A DNA stretch of 45,177 bases from Candidatus Bathyarchaeota archaeon (GTDB taxonomy: Archaea > Thermoproteota > Bathyarchaeia > Bathyarchaeales > Bathycorpusculaceae): the NCBI GenBank assembly GCA_937873375.1, contig CALMWK010000037.1:1-45177 (forward strand), written 5' to 3'. The position numbers were made by a program, and so were the translations under genes. Below are positions 15,861 to 24,588 of this stretch, piece by piece; position 1 is the stretch's first letter, and each line of letters begins with the position of its first letter. Below the pieces are notes generated by a model. It was not told where the DNA came from and did no database searches. It worked only from the letters and a program-made list of their open reading frames with translations.

Positions 15861-17393
15861 ATGAAAAACAAAAACGCCAACTCCCCCAACTATATCCGCA
15901 TTTTTGACACCACCCTAAGAGACGGCGAGCAAACACCCGGTGTTTCGCTCACCACCGAAGACAAAATTGAGATCGCACACCAGCTTAGTCGTTTAGGCGT
16001 AGACACCATCGAAGCTGGTTTCCCAAGTTCTTCTGAAGGCGAAAAGAAAGTCATCAAGGAAATTGTTAAGGCAGGCTTAGATTCGGAAATTTGTGGTCTT
16101 TGCCGTGCCAACCGAAAAGACATAGACGCAGCCATCGAATGTGATGTTGACGCAGTTCACGTGTTTATTCCCACGTCGCCTGTGCAGATGAAGTACGCCG
16201 TCAACATGACGCAGGAGCAGGTGTTGTCCGCCACGGTGGACTCGATAGAATACGTCAAACAGCACGGCGTGATATGCGAGTTTTCTCCTATGGACGCAAC
16301 AAGGTCGGAGTTGCCCTTCCTGAAAAAAGTGTGCCAAGCCGCACAGAAAGCAGGCATGGACCGCCTAAACGTGCCCGACACCGTAGGCATAATGATTCCT
16401 AAAACCATGAGCAAACTCATCGAAGAACTCAAAACCGTCGTCACCGTGCCCATTAGCATTCACTGTCACGACGACTTCGGCATGGCTGTTGCCAATTCCT
16501 TAGCTGCGGTTGAAGCAGGTGCAACCCAAGTTCACAGCACCATTAACGGGTTAGGCGAACGGGCGGGAAACGCCTCGTTAGAAGAGGTTGTCATGGCGCT
16601 GCACCTGATCTACAAGCTTAAAACTGGCGTTAACTCACGTTTGCTGTACAGCACTTCCCGAATGGTCGCCACGTTAACAGGCATACCTGTGCAGGCTAAC
16701 AAGGCTATTGTGGGTGAGAATGCTTTTGCTCATGAGTCAGGCGTCCACACTCGCGGGGTCACAGTTAAGCCGTTGACGTTTGAGCCTATAAAGCCCGAGT
16801 TGGTGGGTCGCATAAGAAAGCTTGTTGCTGGGAAACTGGCGGGAACAAGCGGAATAAAAGCAGAACTAGAAGAAATAGGCATACACCCAAATGAAGAGCA
16901 ACTGAAAGAAATCGTGCAGAGAATCAAAGACTTAGGCGACAAAGGCAAAATGGTCACCGACGCGGATTTAATCGCGTTGACTTCAGCGGTTATGGGTGAA
17001 GTAATCAAAGAAGAGAAAATTGTGGAGCTCTGCGACTTAGCCGTCATGACCGGCGTCAAGGTTATCCCCACAGCCTCAGTCCGACTGGTCTTAGACGGAA
17101 AAGAGTACGTGGCAGCTGAAACAGGCGTTGGCCCCGTGGACGCCGTGCTCAAAGCCATAACCAAACTTACCCATAGTCTGGAGAAGATTCGGCTGAACGA
17201 GTACCGTTTAGAAGCCATAACAGGCGGCTCAAACGCCGTAGCTGAAGTGGTCATTAAAGTGGAAGACGAAAAAGGCCACATAGTGTCAGCGCGGGCAGCC
17301 CGAGAAGACATCGTTATGGCAAGCGTCGAAGCCATGATAAACGGTATAAACAAGTGCTTGCTTAAGAATCGGAAGCAGGGAAACAAAAAGTGA
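15861..17393 (+). CDS. leuA: 2-isopropylmalate synthase family (LeuA/CimA)
   Basis: It condenses acetyl-CoA with a 2-oxo acid, 2-oxoisovalerate for leucine or pyruvate for citramalate. The TIM barrel opens with IFDTTLRDGEQTPGVSL and holds the metal ligands in SIHCHDDFGMAVANS and GLGERAGNASLEE. The C-terminal LeuA dimer domain (from about residue 380) is the allosteric part. About 510 residues is the full form. The ATG at 15861 is chosen, eight bases after the leuB stop. A TTG at 15849 overlapping that stop would add NET-type residues. The archaeal LeuA/CimA family cannot be split by eye, so an isoleucine role through citramalate stays open. pheA overlaps its end by four bases. Confidence 0.9.
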   Translation: MKNKNANSPNYIRIFDTTLRDGEQTPGVSLTTEDKIEIAHQLSRLGVDTIEAGFPSSSEGEKKVIKEIVKAGLDSEICGLCRANRKDIDAAIECDVDAVHVFIPTSPVQMKYAVNMTQEQVLSATVDSIEYVKQHGVICEFSPMDATRSELPFLKKVCQAAQKAGMDRLNVPDTVGIMIPKTMSKLIEELKTVVTVPISIHCHDDFGMAVANSLAAVEAGATQVHSTINGLGERAGNASLEEVVMALHLIYKLKTGVNSRLLYSTSRMVATLTGIPVQANKAIVGENAFAHESGVHTRGVTVKPLTFEPIKPELVGRIRKLVAGKLAGTSGIKAELEEIGIHPNEEQLKEIVQRIKDLGDKGKMVTDADLIALTSAVMGEVIKEEKIVELCDLAVMTGVKVIPTASVRLVLDGKEYVAAETGVGPVDAVLKAITKLTHSLEKIRLNEYRLEAITGGSNAVAEVVIKVEDEKGHIVSARAAREDIVMASVEAMINGINKCLLKNRKQGNKK

Positions 17394-18205
17394 AATCAGT
17401 AGCCTTCCAAGGAGAACGCGGTGCGTACAGCGAAAGCGCAGTCTTCAAGTTCTTCGGCGCAGACACCCAAGTTAAGCCGTGTAAAGACTTCAGGAGCGTC
17501 TTTGAAAGCGTCGCCAAACAAGAAACTCCTTACGGAGTGGTGCCTGTTGAGAATTCTTTGGAGGGCAGCGTCAACCAGAACTATGATCTGTTTCTGGAGT
17601 ATGACCTGAAGGTTTGCGGCGAAGTTATAGTGAAGATCGAGCATTGTCTCATAGCTAACCCCAGCACTAAACTGGAGGAGGTTAAGGCGGTTTATTCGCA
17701 TCCGCAGGCGTTGGCGCAGTGCCGAAGCTTTCTGGAGCGGTTAGGACGTGAGATGATTCCAGCTTATGACACGGCGGGTAGCGTGAAGATGCTCAAAGAA
17801 AGCGGCTTGAAGGATGCTGCTGCGGTTGCCAGTGAGAGGGCTGCGGAGATTTACGGCATGAAGATTCTTGTCCGTGACATAGCAGACAACAAAGAGAACT
17901 ACACGCGGTTCTTTGTGCTATCCAAAAAGGATGCGCCAGTGAGTGGTAAAGATAAGACTTCTATTATTTTTGCTGCGGTTCACGAGCCAGGTTCGCTTTA
18001 CCATGCGCTGGGAGAATTCGCTAAAAGAAACATTAACCTCACGAAAATTGAGTCCAGACCCACAAAACAGACGCCTTGGGAATACAATTTTTACTTGGAT
18101 TTTGAGGGTCACCAGAGCGAAGAACGCTGCGCTGAAGCCCTAAAAGCGCTGGAGAAATATGCGGCGTTCATTAAAATTTTAGGTTCGTACCCCAAAGCCG
18201 TTTAG
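17390..18205 (+). CDS. pheA: Prephenate dehydratase with ACT domain
   Basis: It decarboxylates and dehydrates prephenate to phenylpyruvate for phenylalanine. The catalytic domain starts VAFQGERGAYSESAVFKFFG and has GVVPVENSLEGSVNQNYDL and the threonine-containing ENYTRFFVL segment. The C-terminal ACT domain has SLYHALGEFAKRNINLTKIESRP, the ESRP motif that binds phenylalanine in this family. The length of 271 residues fits the monofunctional enzyme. The GTG start overlaps leuA (GTGA). It is the last gene of the leu unit and its stop overlaps the stop of tyrA, on the other strand, by four bases, so phenylalanine and tyrosine branches meet tail to tail. Confidence 0.94.
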   Translation: MKSVAFQGERGAYSESAVFKFFGADTQVKPCKDFRSVFESVAKQETPYGVVPVENSLEGSVNQNYDLFLEYDLKVCGEVIVKIEHCLIANPSTKLEEVKAVYSHPQALAQCRSFLERLGREMIPAYDTAGSVKMLKESGLKDAAAVASERAAEIYGMKILVRDIADNKENYTRFFVLSKKDAPVSGKDKTSIIFAAVHEPGSLYHALGEFAKRNINLTKIESRPTKQTPWEYNFYLDFEGHQSEERCAEALKALEKYAAFIKILGSYPKAV

Positions 18206-19074
18206 CTTTCAGTTGATTCCAGCATTTTATACATCACGTCGTATGAGTGAGTGTAGTCTTTGCTGGTTTTCATGAGTTTCTCTTTTAGCTGCTCCATCTT
18301 TTTGGTTAGAGCGGCTTGGTCTTTCTGTTTGATGAGTTTTAGCCATTCCTGCGCTTTTTCCATGAACAACTTTTCGATGCTGCCGATTTCGGGTAGGCTC
18401 AGTTGTAGGGTGGCGAAGAGTTCAGGGTTTTCTAGTGCTGCGGCTTCGGCGAGCGTGAACAGCATGCGGTAGGTTGTGCCTGCAACGTTTTTGGTTTCAG
18501 AGTAATCTGCCTGTTCAAGCAATGTGTCGCAGACAACGGCACCCAGAAAATGCGGGAACCCGAGGACAATGGACATGAGTTCGTCGTGGTGCTTAGGCGA
18601 CATGATGAAGACGCGGGCTTCTTCCTGTTCCAGCCATTTTTTGAATTCTTCCGCGAACTTTTGCTCTTCAGTGTTTGTCGGCGTTAGAATGAAGGCTTTG
18701 TGTTTTAAGCCGCTACTGCCTGGACCAAAAGCTGGGTGTGTACCCAAAACTAAGCCGTTTTTCAGGTGCTTGTGCATGATGTTGACTGGTGCCTCTTTGA
18801 TTGAACAGATATCCATGATTACTTGTCCCTTGCGTATGGCAGGGGCTATTTTTTTGACGATTACCTCAAAAGAGGAGATGGATGTGCAGATGAGAACGCG
18901 GTCTGCGCCTTTCACTGCATTTGGGAAGTCTGCGGTTTCAACGTTTAACTCTTTTTTCAGTTTAGCCAGTTTCTCAGCGTTTCTGTCAGCGATTACTATG
19001 GTGTCGCCTTTTTCTTTACAGAATTTTGCGAACCACACGCCCATTTTTCCTGCGCCGAGAATGGCTGTCTTCAT
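18202..19074 (-). CDS. tyrA: Prephenate/arogenate dehydrogenase
   Basis: It oxidises prephenate toward 4-hydroxyphenylpyruvate for tyrosine. The N-terminal NAD-binding loop is AILGAGKMGVWFAKF. The catalytic region includes GTHPAFGPGSSGLKHKA and IMSPKHHDELMSIVLGFPHF, with the histidines typical of TyrA. The length of 290 residues fits the single-domain enzyme, and the C-terminal third is helical. It is the last gene of the aromatic operon. The start lies directly at the stop of the aminotransferase. The extra C-terminal charged helix may mediate dimer contacts. Confidence 0.9.
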   Translation of the reverse strand: MKTAILGAGKMGVWFAKFCKEKGDTIVIADRNAEKLAKLKKELNVETADFPNAVKGADRVLICTSISSFEVIVKKIAPAIRKGQVIMDICSIKEAPVNIMHKHLKNGLVLGTHPAFGPGSSGLKHKAFILTPTNTEEQKFAEEFKKWLEQEEARVFIMSPKHHDELMSIVLGFPHFLGAVVCDTLLEQADYSETKNVAGTTYRMLFTLAEAAALENPELFATLQLSLPEIGSIEKLFMEKAQEWLKLIKQKDQAALTKKMEQLKEKLMKTSKDYTHSYDVMYKMLESTES

Positions 19075-20154
19075 TTATTTTGCTGCCTCAACGATTTTGT
19101 CTAACGCTGTTTCTATTTGGTCATCAGGTGCAGTTAAGCTTATGCGGAAGTGTTCGCGGTAGTCGCCAAAGGATGTGCCTGGAGCAACTGCAACGCCCTT
19201 GTCAAGCAACTCTAAGGTGAATTTTTCGGAGTCTAAGCCGTCAAGTTTGGGGAACACATAGAAGGGTGCGTCTGGCTTTGTGAATTTGAAGCCTGCCGCA
19301 GAAAGCTTTGCGCTTGCCAAGTCGGCGCGTTGTTTGTATTTAGCTTTGATTGCCGAGGCAATTTTCTGGTGCAACTCTAAGCCTTTTAGCGCTGCGTCTT
19401 GGATGAAAACGGGCACGTTGTTAAACGTTATCTGGTTAAGCTTTGTTATGTTGTCGATGAGCATTTTGTTGGCTATAAGGTAGCCTATACGCCAACCCGT
19501 CATTGTAAAGGTCTTGGAGAACCCGTTTGAAAGAATATGCTTACAGCCGCCGTCATAATCTAGAATGCTTTTTGTTTTCGCAAAGCTGATTGCACCATAA
19601 ACCTCATCGGAAAGGATGGTGACGCCTTTCTTGTTGGCTATTTCCACTACCCCGTCAAGGGTTTCAGTATCCATAACTTTGCTTGTAGGGTTGTTGGGAT
19701 TATTAAGAATAATCATTTTGGTGTCTTTGTCAGTTAAGCTGTCAAGCTTATCTAAATCAATTTTCCACTCGTCTTTAAGCTCGGTTTTTAACAGCTTGGT
19801 TTGGGCACCAAAACTTTTAGCGATTAAATCATACGCTGTCCAGTACGGCGTAGGAATAATAACGTTGCCACCATTCTTAAGCGTCAAAAACATGGTGCTG
19901 AATATGGCCCATTTTGAACCAGGAGTAATAACAACGTTTTCTGCTTTAACGCCGTGAACCTCAGCAATTTTCTCCCTAAGCCTCTTCTCGCCATAAGAGG
20001 ATGAATACTTTGTGTTACCTGCCTTCATTGAAGCGTATGCTGCTTCCACGATTTCAGGTGGCGTAGCCATGTCTGGGTCGCCGAGGTTTAGGCGGATTAT
20101 TTTTTTTCCTTCGCTTTCAAGTTTTAGTGCTTTCTCGTTTATCTCGTACAACAT
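19075..20154 (-). CDS. Class I/II PLP aminotransferase (aromatic/aspartate type)
   Basis: A fold-type I aminotransferase, in this setting likely the last step to phenylalanine and tyrosine or the transamination of prephenate. Landmarks are NLGDPDMATPPEIV, NNPNNPTSKVMD, ILSDEVYG, the PLP lysine in SNGFSKTFTMTGWRIGYL, and FRISLTAPDDQIE at the end. It has 359 residues, with a short N-terminus lacking the first 15-25 residues seen in many relatives. No earlier in-frame Met occurs before it, so the short form may be real. Substrate preference cannot be read off, and aspartate aminotransferase activity is equally possible. Confidence 0.87.
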   Translation of the reverse strand: MLYEINEKALKLESEGKKIIRLNLGDPDMATPPEIVEAAYASMKAGNTKYSSSYGEKRLREKIAEVHGVKAENVVITPGSKWAIFSTMFLTLKNGGNVIIPTPYWTAYDLIAKSFGAQTKLLKTELKDEWKIDLDKLDSLTDKDTKMIILNNPNNPTSKVMDTETLDGVVEIANKKGVTILSDEVYGAISFAKTKSILDYDGGCKHILSNGFSKTFTMTGWRIGYLIANKMLIDNITKLNQITFNNVPVFIQDAALKGLELHQKIASAIKAKYKQRADLASAKLSAAGFKFTKPDAPFYVFPKLDGLDSEKFTLELLDKGVAVAPGTSFGDYREHFRISLTAPDDQIETALDKIVEAAK

Positions 20155-20188
20155 ATCTTGCCAACTCTCCGTAAAGAGTTACCATTTT

Positions 20189-20464
20189 TCACTTTTCTTT
20201 TACTTTTTGAACGGCACTGCACATATTAACTATTTCGCGGTACACAGCCTCAACTTGGTCAGGGTCAATAGCCAACTCTGCAGCTCTCTTCTTGACGCGA
20301 TTGTAAACTTCGTTCTCGCGGTCAGCATCTTTTATGGGGATTTTCTGCTCGTTTTTTGCTGCGCCGATGGCTTTGCAGATTTTTGCTCTTTCGCTTAGAG
20401 CCTGCAGAATTTGCTCGTCCACTTCGTCTATTCTTTTTCGTAGCTGCTTGAGGTCAACCATCAT
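20189..20464 (-). CDS. Chorismate mutase, AroQ type
   Basis: A small all-helical enzyme that converts chorismate to prephenate. It contains LRKRIDEVDEQILQALSERA with the conserved arginine and glutamate, IGAAKNEQKIPIKDADRE with the lysine and arginine of the active site, and VEAVYREIVNMCSAVQ at the C-terminal helix. At 91 residues it is a stand-alone AroQ domain. It overlaps aroC by four bases (ATGA) and precedes the aminotransferase by 34 bases. It links the common shikimate trunk to the Phe/Tyr branch. Confidence 0.92.
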   Translation of the reverse strand: MMVDLKQLRKRIDEVDEQILQALSERAKICKAIGAAKNEQKIPIKDADRENEVYNRVKKRAAELAIDPDQVEAVYREIVNMCSAVQKVKEK

Positions 20465-21570
20465 TTCTGCCCCTTCAAGACTTTCGGTATGAACCCACCA
20501 CGTAACATGTGGTCCGTTAACGTTATCGCCATAGCCGCTTCCACCACTGGAACGGCTTTGGGAACCACGCAGGGGTCGTGTCTGCCGCCAACTTTTATGG
20601 TTGCGTCTTCCATCTTTGACAAGTTCACGGTTTTCTGCTCTTTTGCAATGGACGGAGTTGGCTTCACAGCAACCCTTGCGATAATTGGCATACCTGAGGA
20701 TGTTCCACCCAAGATGCCCCCTGCTTGGTTTGTTGCAGTAACAACTTTCCCCTTCTGAATTTGGTAAGCATCATTACTCTCTGAACCTTTTAACTCGGCT
20801 ACTGCAAAACCCGCGCCAAACTCAACACCCTTCACCGCGGGAACATTGAACAAAGCCTTAGCTATGTCAGCGTCCAACGCATCATACAATGGCTCGCCGA
20901 CACCCGCTGGCACATTCAAAGCAACACATTCTATTATTCCGCCTAAGCTTTCCCCTTCTTTCTTAGCGTCAACAATAGCATCTTCCATTTTTTCTGCGCA
21001 AGCTAAGTCGGGGCATCTGACTGCGGAGTCGTATTTACTTTTACGGATTTCCGCGAAGCTGGGGGCTTTTCCCATTTTCACTTTACCTATGGCTTTGGTG
21101 TAAGCTACAATCGCAACATCTGCACTGCTAAGCAGTTTTTTGGCTACAACACCCGCCATTATCAAAGCCACGGTGACTCTTCCAGAAAATCGCCCTCCAC
21201 CACGGTAATCATTAAAGCCTCCATACTTGACGCGTCCAGTGTAGTCTGCGTGGGCTGGTCGGGGCAAGTCTTGGATTGCGTCGTAATCGCTAGACCTTGT
21301 TTCTTTGTTTTTTACGGTCATGCAGATGGGCGCGCCCGTGGTGAACCCGTTGAAAACTCCCGAAGAAATCTCCACAACATCCTTCTCGATTCTCCCCGAA
21401 ACAATCTCAGGCTTCTGCAACGGAATTCTCCTGTCCAGTTCAACCTGAACATCGGCTTCCGAAAGTGGCAGCCCTGCTGGGCAACCATCAACGATAACGC
21501 CTACGAGTTTGCCGTGGCTTTCCCCAAAAGAGGTGACCACGAATTCTTTACCTATCGAATTCCCCGCCAA
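20461..21570 (-). CDS. aroC: Chorismate synthase
   Basis: It converts EPSP to chorismate using reduced FMN. Signatures are VTSFGESHGKLVGVIVDGCP, the GGGRFSGRVTVALIMAG segment, and GGRHDPCVVPKAVPVVEAA. At 369 residues it is the usual size. The start is a TTG at 21570, supported by the match of MAGNSIGKEF to the normal N-terminus MSGNTFGK. It overlaps the end of aroA by 23 bases. A GGAG about 10 bases before the TTG could drive coupled translation. Confidence 0.95.
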   Translation of the reverse strand: MAGNSIGKEFVVTSFGESHGKLVGVIVDGCPAGLPLSEADVQVELDRRIPLQKPEIVSGRIEKDVVEISSGVFNGFTTGAPICMTVKNKETRSSDYDAIQDLPRPAHADYTGRVKYGGFNDYRGGGRFSGRVTVALIMAGVVAKKLLSSADVAIVAYTKAIGKVKMGKAPSFAEIRKSKYDSAVRCPDLACAEKMEDAIVDAKKEGESLGGIIECVALNVPAGVGEPLYDALDADIAKALFNVPAVKGVEFGAGFAVAELKGSESNDAYQIQKGKVVTATNQAGGILGGTSSGMPIIARVAVKPTPSIAKEQKTVNLSKMEDATIKVGGRHDPCVVPKAVPVVEAAMAITLTDHMLRGGFIPKVLKGQK

Positions 21571-22852
21571 CTACATCAGCTCCTAACTTACGTAAATCAG
21601 TAAAGAAGTGCGGATAAGACTTTCGAACGCACTCAGCATCCTGAATGACCGTTTTGCCCTCAGCCCCTAACGCTGCAACCGCGCAGGACATGGCAATGCG
21701 GTGGTCATTGAAAGGGTCGATTTCTACGCCATGCAACTGGCTGGGACCTTTAATGGTCAAGCTGTCCTGCTCGATATCTATTTTTGCGCCCATATTTCGT
21801 AACTCAACGTAAATTGACTCTAAACGGTCTGACTCTTTGAGCCTGAGACGCTTAGCATCATGAATTTTCGAAGCACCTTTGGCATAACACGCAAGAACAG
21901 AACAAATCGGCACCAAATCAGGAATATCCCGTGAATCTATGTCCACAGGGTTAAGCACGCTGCCGCTTCCAGCAATCTCCACGCTGTCACTGCAAACCTT
22001 TCCCTGCACACCCATCCGCTTAAGAACATCCAATATGGCTTTGTCACCTTGGACAGCCTTGTAATCAAGATTTTTCACTGTAACTTTGGATTTGGTTATG
22101 GCGGCAGCTGCCAGAAGGAAAGCGGCAGACGAGAAATCGCCAGGCACCTTGTCGTCGTGGGGGACATATTTTTGGTTTGATTGTATGTGCAGTTGGGTGA
22201 AGTCTTTGGAAATTTCAACTTTTATGCCGTGGTGGGTGAGAACGTCTTGGGTCATGTGAACGTAACTTGTAGATTCAAGAGGCGTGGTAAGAGTTAACTC
22301 TGTATTCGTCTTTGCCATTGGGCAAGCGAACATGAGTCCTGAAACGAATTGGCTGCTAACGTCGCCTGGCATGTCGGTTTTGCCTCCACGTATACCGCCA
22401 CCTTCGACGCGAACTGACGCTTTCCCGTCGACTCTTTGGAAATTTGCCTCAACGCCCAGTTGCCTTAAACTTTCAAGCAACGGTTCGATGGGTCTTTTCG
22501 CCAAAGACTCGCGCATCACAAAAACCGTGGGCTCAGCTGCCAACGCCGCTATAGGTATCATGAAGCGCAAGGTGGCACCTGACTCACCACAGTCTACAGG
22601 CTTAATGGCGCCTTTAATTGGGTTAGCACCTTCAACTGTCCAGCAGTCGCCTGCCGCGGTTACCTTTGCGCCTAACGCTTTAACCGCGCGCAACGCAGCC
22701 TCTGTGTCCTCTGAGAGCAACGAATTTGAAACTTTGGAAGTTCCCTGTGAAAGCGCAGCGGCGATTAGCATACGCTGGGTGTAAGCTTTAGAAGGCGGGG
22801 CACAGACTTCGCCTTTCAATTCCGCTGTTCTTTTTACGGTGACATTGGTCAT
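21548..22852 (-). CDS. aroA: 3-phosphoshikimate 1-carboxyvinyltransferase (EPSP synthase)
   Basis: It adds enolpyruvate to shikimate 3-phosphate. Motifs are CAPPSKAYTQRMLIAAAL (PEP and phosphate binding), GESGATLRFMIPIAAL, PGDVSSQFVSGLMFA, PGDFSSAAFLLAAAAI, and RLRLKESDRL. The length of 434 residues fits the family. The PSKAYTQR sequence differs slightly from the usual PSKSxTxR. It starts two bases after aroK stops and runs into aroC. All substrate-contacting blocks seen by eye are present, so it should be active. Confidence 0.95.
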   Translation of the reverse strand: MTNVTVKRTAELKGEVCAPPSKAYTQRMLIAAALSQGTSKVSNSLLSEDTEAALRAVKALGAKVTAAGDCWTVEGANPIKGAIKPVDCGESGATLRFMIPIAALAAEPTVFVMRESLAKRPIEPLLESLRQLGVEANFQRVDGKASVRVEGGGIRGGKTDMPGDVSSQFVSGLMFACPMAKTNTELTLTTPLESTSYVHMTQDVLTHHGIKVEISKDFTQLHIQSNQKYVPHDDKVPGDFSSAAFLLAAAAITKSKVTVKNLDYKAVQGDKAILDVLKRMGVQGKVCSDSVEIAGSGSVLNPVDIDSRDIPDLVPICSVLACYAKGASKIHDAKRLRLKESDRLESIYVELRNMGAKIDIEQDSLTIKGPSQLHGVEIDPFNDHRIAMSCAVAALGAEGKTVIQDAECVRKSYPHFFTDLRKLGADVVGGEFDR

Positions 22853-22854
22853 TG

Positions 22855-23727
22855 TTACGGAGTAGCCTTGGCTTTCTGGTGATTCAAACGTGCTTGAAGG
22901 ATTTCACCTTCGTGCCTTTGCAATGCTGCTTTTACGTGGTCGATTTTTTCTTTGGGAACCACTGCTGTTACGGCTGGACCTTTGCCGCATAAACCAGCGG
23001 CTACTGCCCCAGCGTTTATGGCGTCTAAGGCAACTGAAGCATCAAACCCTAATGCAGAGGCGTAAATTATGCCGTTGAGTGACAGCGCAGTCCAGAAGTT
23101 TTCTTTTAAGGCTTCTTCGTAGGCTACTTTGACAAGCGGCGCAACAGTTTTGAGCCGTTTAACGTCGGAGTCTACTGTGTAAGCTTTCTGTGAGGGAACG
23201 TGAAACAGAACAGCCAAGTCCTCAGGTAAAGTGGAGCGCTTAACCAGTTTCCGCTCCAAGTTATCAGTAACCACGACTCCGCCGAAGTAAGAGGCACATG
23301 CATCATCAAAAGCGCCAGTCACCGTAACTTTCGCATCAAAAGCCGCATCCACAGCAAGGTTAACCAAGGTCAAGTCATCAAGCTTCTGGCCCAGCGCGGC
23401 TGCGGTTGCCAGCGCCACAGCGTTTGCGGCTACGCTGCTGCTTTTTAGTCCTCTGGCTATGGGGATGTTGGAGTTTGTTTTGATTTTGGCGCCGAATTGT
23501 TTCTCGACTTTGAAGTGGTTGAAGACCCGCGCAACAGTCTTTTCTATCAGAACTTTGTTTTCGGTTGGGTCAGAACCTATTTCGCCTATAATCACCGTGG
23601 GCTCGTTGGTTAGTTTGACTTCAGCTTTGGTCCATAAATCCACGCCGAAAGCGGCGCCTTTCCCAAACGCGATGGCGTTCACGATTGTGGCTGCACCGTG
23701 AGCTACCGCAGAAGCTTGCCCCTTCAA
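22855..23727 (-). CDS. aroK: Archaeal shikimate kinase (GHMP family)
   Basis: The archaeal non-orthologous shikimate kinase, unrelated to bacterial AroK/L and built on the GHMP-kinase fold like homoserine kinase. The ATP loop is visible as IPIARGLKSSSVAANAVAL, and the N-terminal GAATIVNAIAFGKGAAFG and C-terminal GLCGKGPAVTAVV blocks are typical. The length of 290 residues is right. The gene overlaps aroE by four bases and precedes aroA by two. Its presence is one of the arguments for an archaeal genome. Confidence 0.93.
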   Translation of the reverse strand: MKGQASAVAHGAATIVNAIAFGKGAAFGVDLWTKAEVKLTNEPTVIIGEIGSDPTENKVLIEKTVARVFNHFKVEKQFGAKIKTNSNIPIARGLKSSSVAANAVALATAAALGQKLDDLTLVNLAVDAAFDAKVTVTGAFDDACASYFGGVVVTDNLERKLVKRSTLPEDLAVLFHVPSQKAYTVDSDVKRLKTVAPLVKVAYEEALKENFWTALSLNGIIYASALGFDASVALDAINAGAVAAGLCGKGPAVTAVVPKEKIDHVKAALQRHEGEILQARLNHQKAKATP

Positions 23728-24587
23728 TTTTTTGCACCTGCAAGCTTGTTTAGAGCTGCCTTTCTCATAACTTCTATGGGTGCCGCTCTGCCTGTCCAGA
23801 TTTCGAAGGAGGCTGCGCCTTGGTGGATGAGCATTTCGACGCCGCTGACAACTTTCGCACCTGCCTTTTCCGCGTCTTTTGCCAGTTTTGTCTTTACTGG
23901 GTTGTAGACTATGTCCATTACGGTTAAGTCGCGTCTTAACAACTGAGACTCCACTAAGCTGTGCTTATCGTCAGGGTGCATGCCCACCGAAGTCGCATTT
24001 ATCAGAACATCCGCGTTTTGAAGGTTTTCCTGAATGGCACTTGGCTCAAGTAAGCCATTAGAAACTTTCTTGTTGAAGTCGCGTGCTATAGTTTCGGTTA
24101 AGGCTTTGATTTTCTCAGGAGACCGGTTAAGAATGGTTAATTCGTCTACTTCTTTGGCGAGGGCGTAGGCTATGGCTTTGGCTGCGCCGCCGCCTCCCAG
24201 CAGGAGCACTTTTTTCCCCTTGAGGTTTACGCCGTTCTTTTTGAGGGCGTTTAATGCGCCGATGCCGTCGGTGCTGAAGCCTGACAGTTTGCCGTTGTTG
24301 TTAATGATAGTATTGACGGAATCTAGAAACTTTGCAGGCGCATCAACTTTGTCGAGAAAAGGAATTACTGCGTTTTTGTGGGGCATGGTCACGTTTAACC
24401 CACAAATACCCAAACCGCGCATGCCACAAAGGGCGTTTTCCACTTCGCCAGTTTTAACTTGAAAAGCTAAGAACACAGAGTCCATTGTTAGGGCTTCAAA
24501 AGCTGCGTTTTGCAGGGTAGGGCTTAGACTGTGCTCTATGGGGTCGCCTATGACACCGTACACACGCGTTTTTCCTGTCAGGTTCAT
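23724..24587 (-). CDS. aroE: Shikimate dehydrogenase
   Basis: It reduces 3-dehydroshikimate to shikimate with NADPH. The N-terminal substrate domain has VYGVIGDPIEHSLSPTLQN, the catalytic lysine in NVTMPHKNAVIPFLD, and the catalytic aspartate in GFSTDGIGAL. LLLGGGGAAKAIAYAL is the nucleotide-binding loop and INATSVGMHP a conserved block. The frame is open back to 24629, but the ATG at 24587, one base after the aroD stop, is the natural start and gives 287 residues, the usual family size. Confidence 0.94.
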   Translation of the reverse strand: MNLTGKTRVYGVIGDPIEHSLSPTLQNAAFEALTMDSVFLAFQVKTGEVENALCGMRGLGICGLNVTMPHKNAVIPFLDKVDAPAKFLDSVNTIINNNGKLSGFSTDGIGALNALKKNGVNLKGKKVLLLGGGGAAKAIAYALAKEVDELTILNRSPEKIKALTETIARDFNKKVSNGLLEPSAIQENLQNADVLINATSVGMHPDDKHSLVESQLLRRDLTVMDIVYNPVKTKLAKDAEKAGAKVVSGVEMLIHQGAASFEIWTGRAAPIEVMRKAALNKLAGAKN

Positions 24588-24588
24588 T

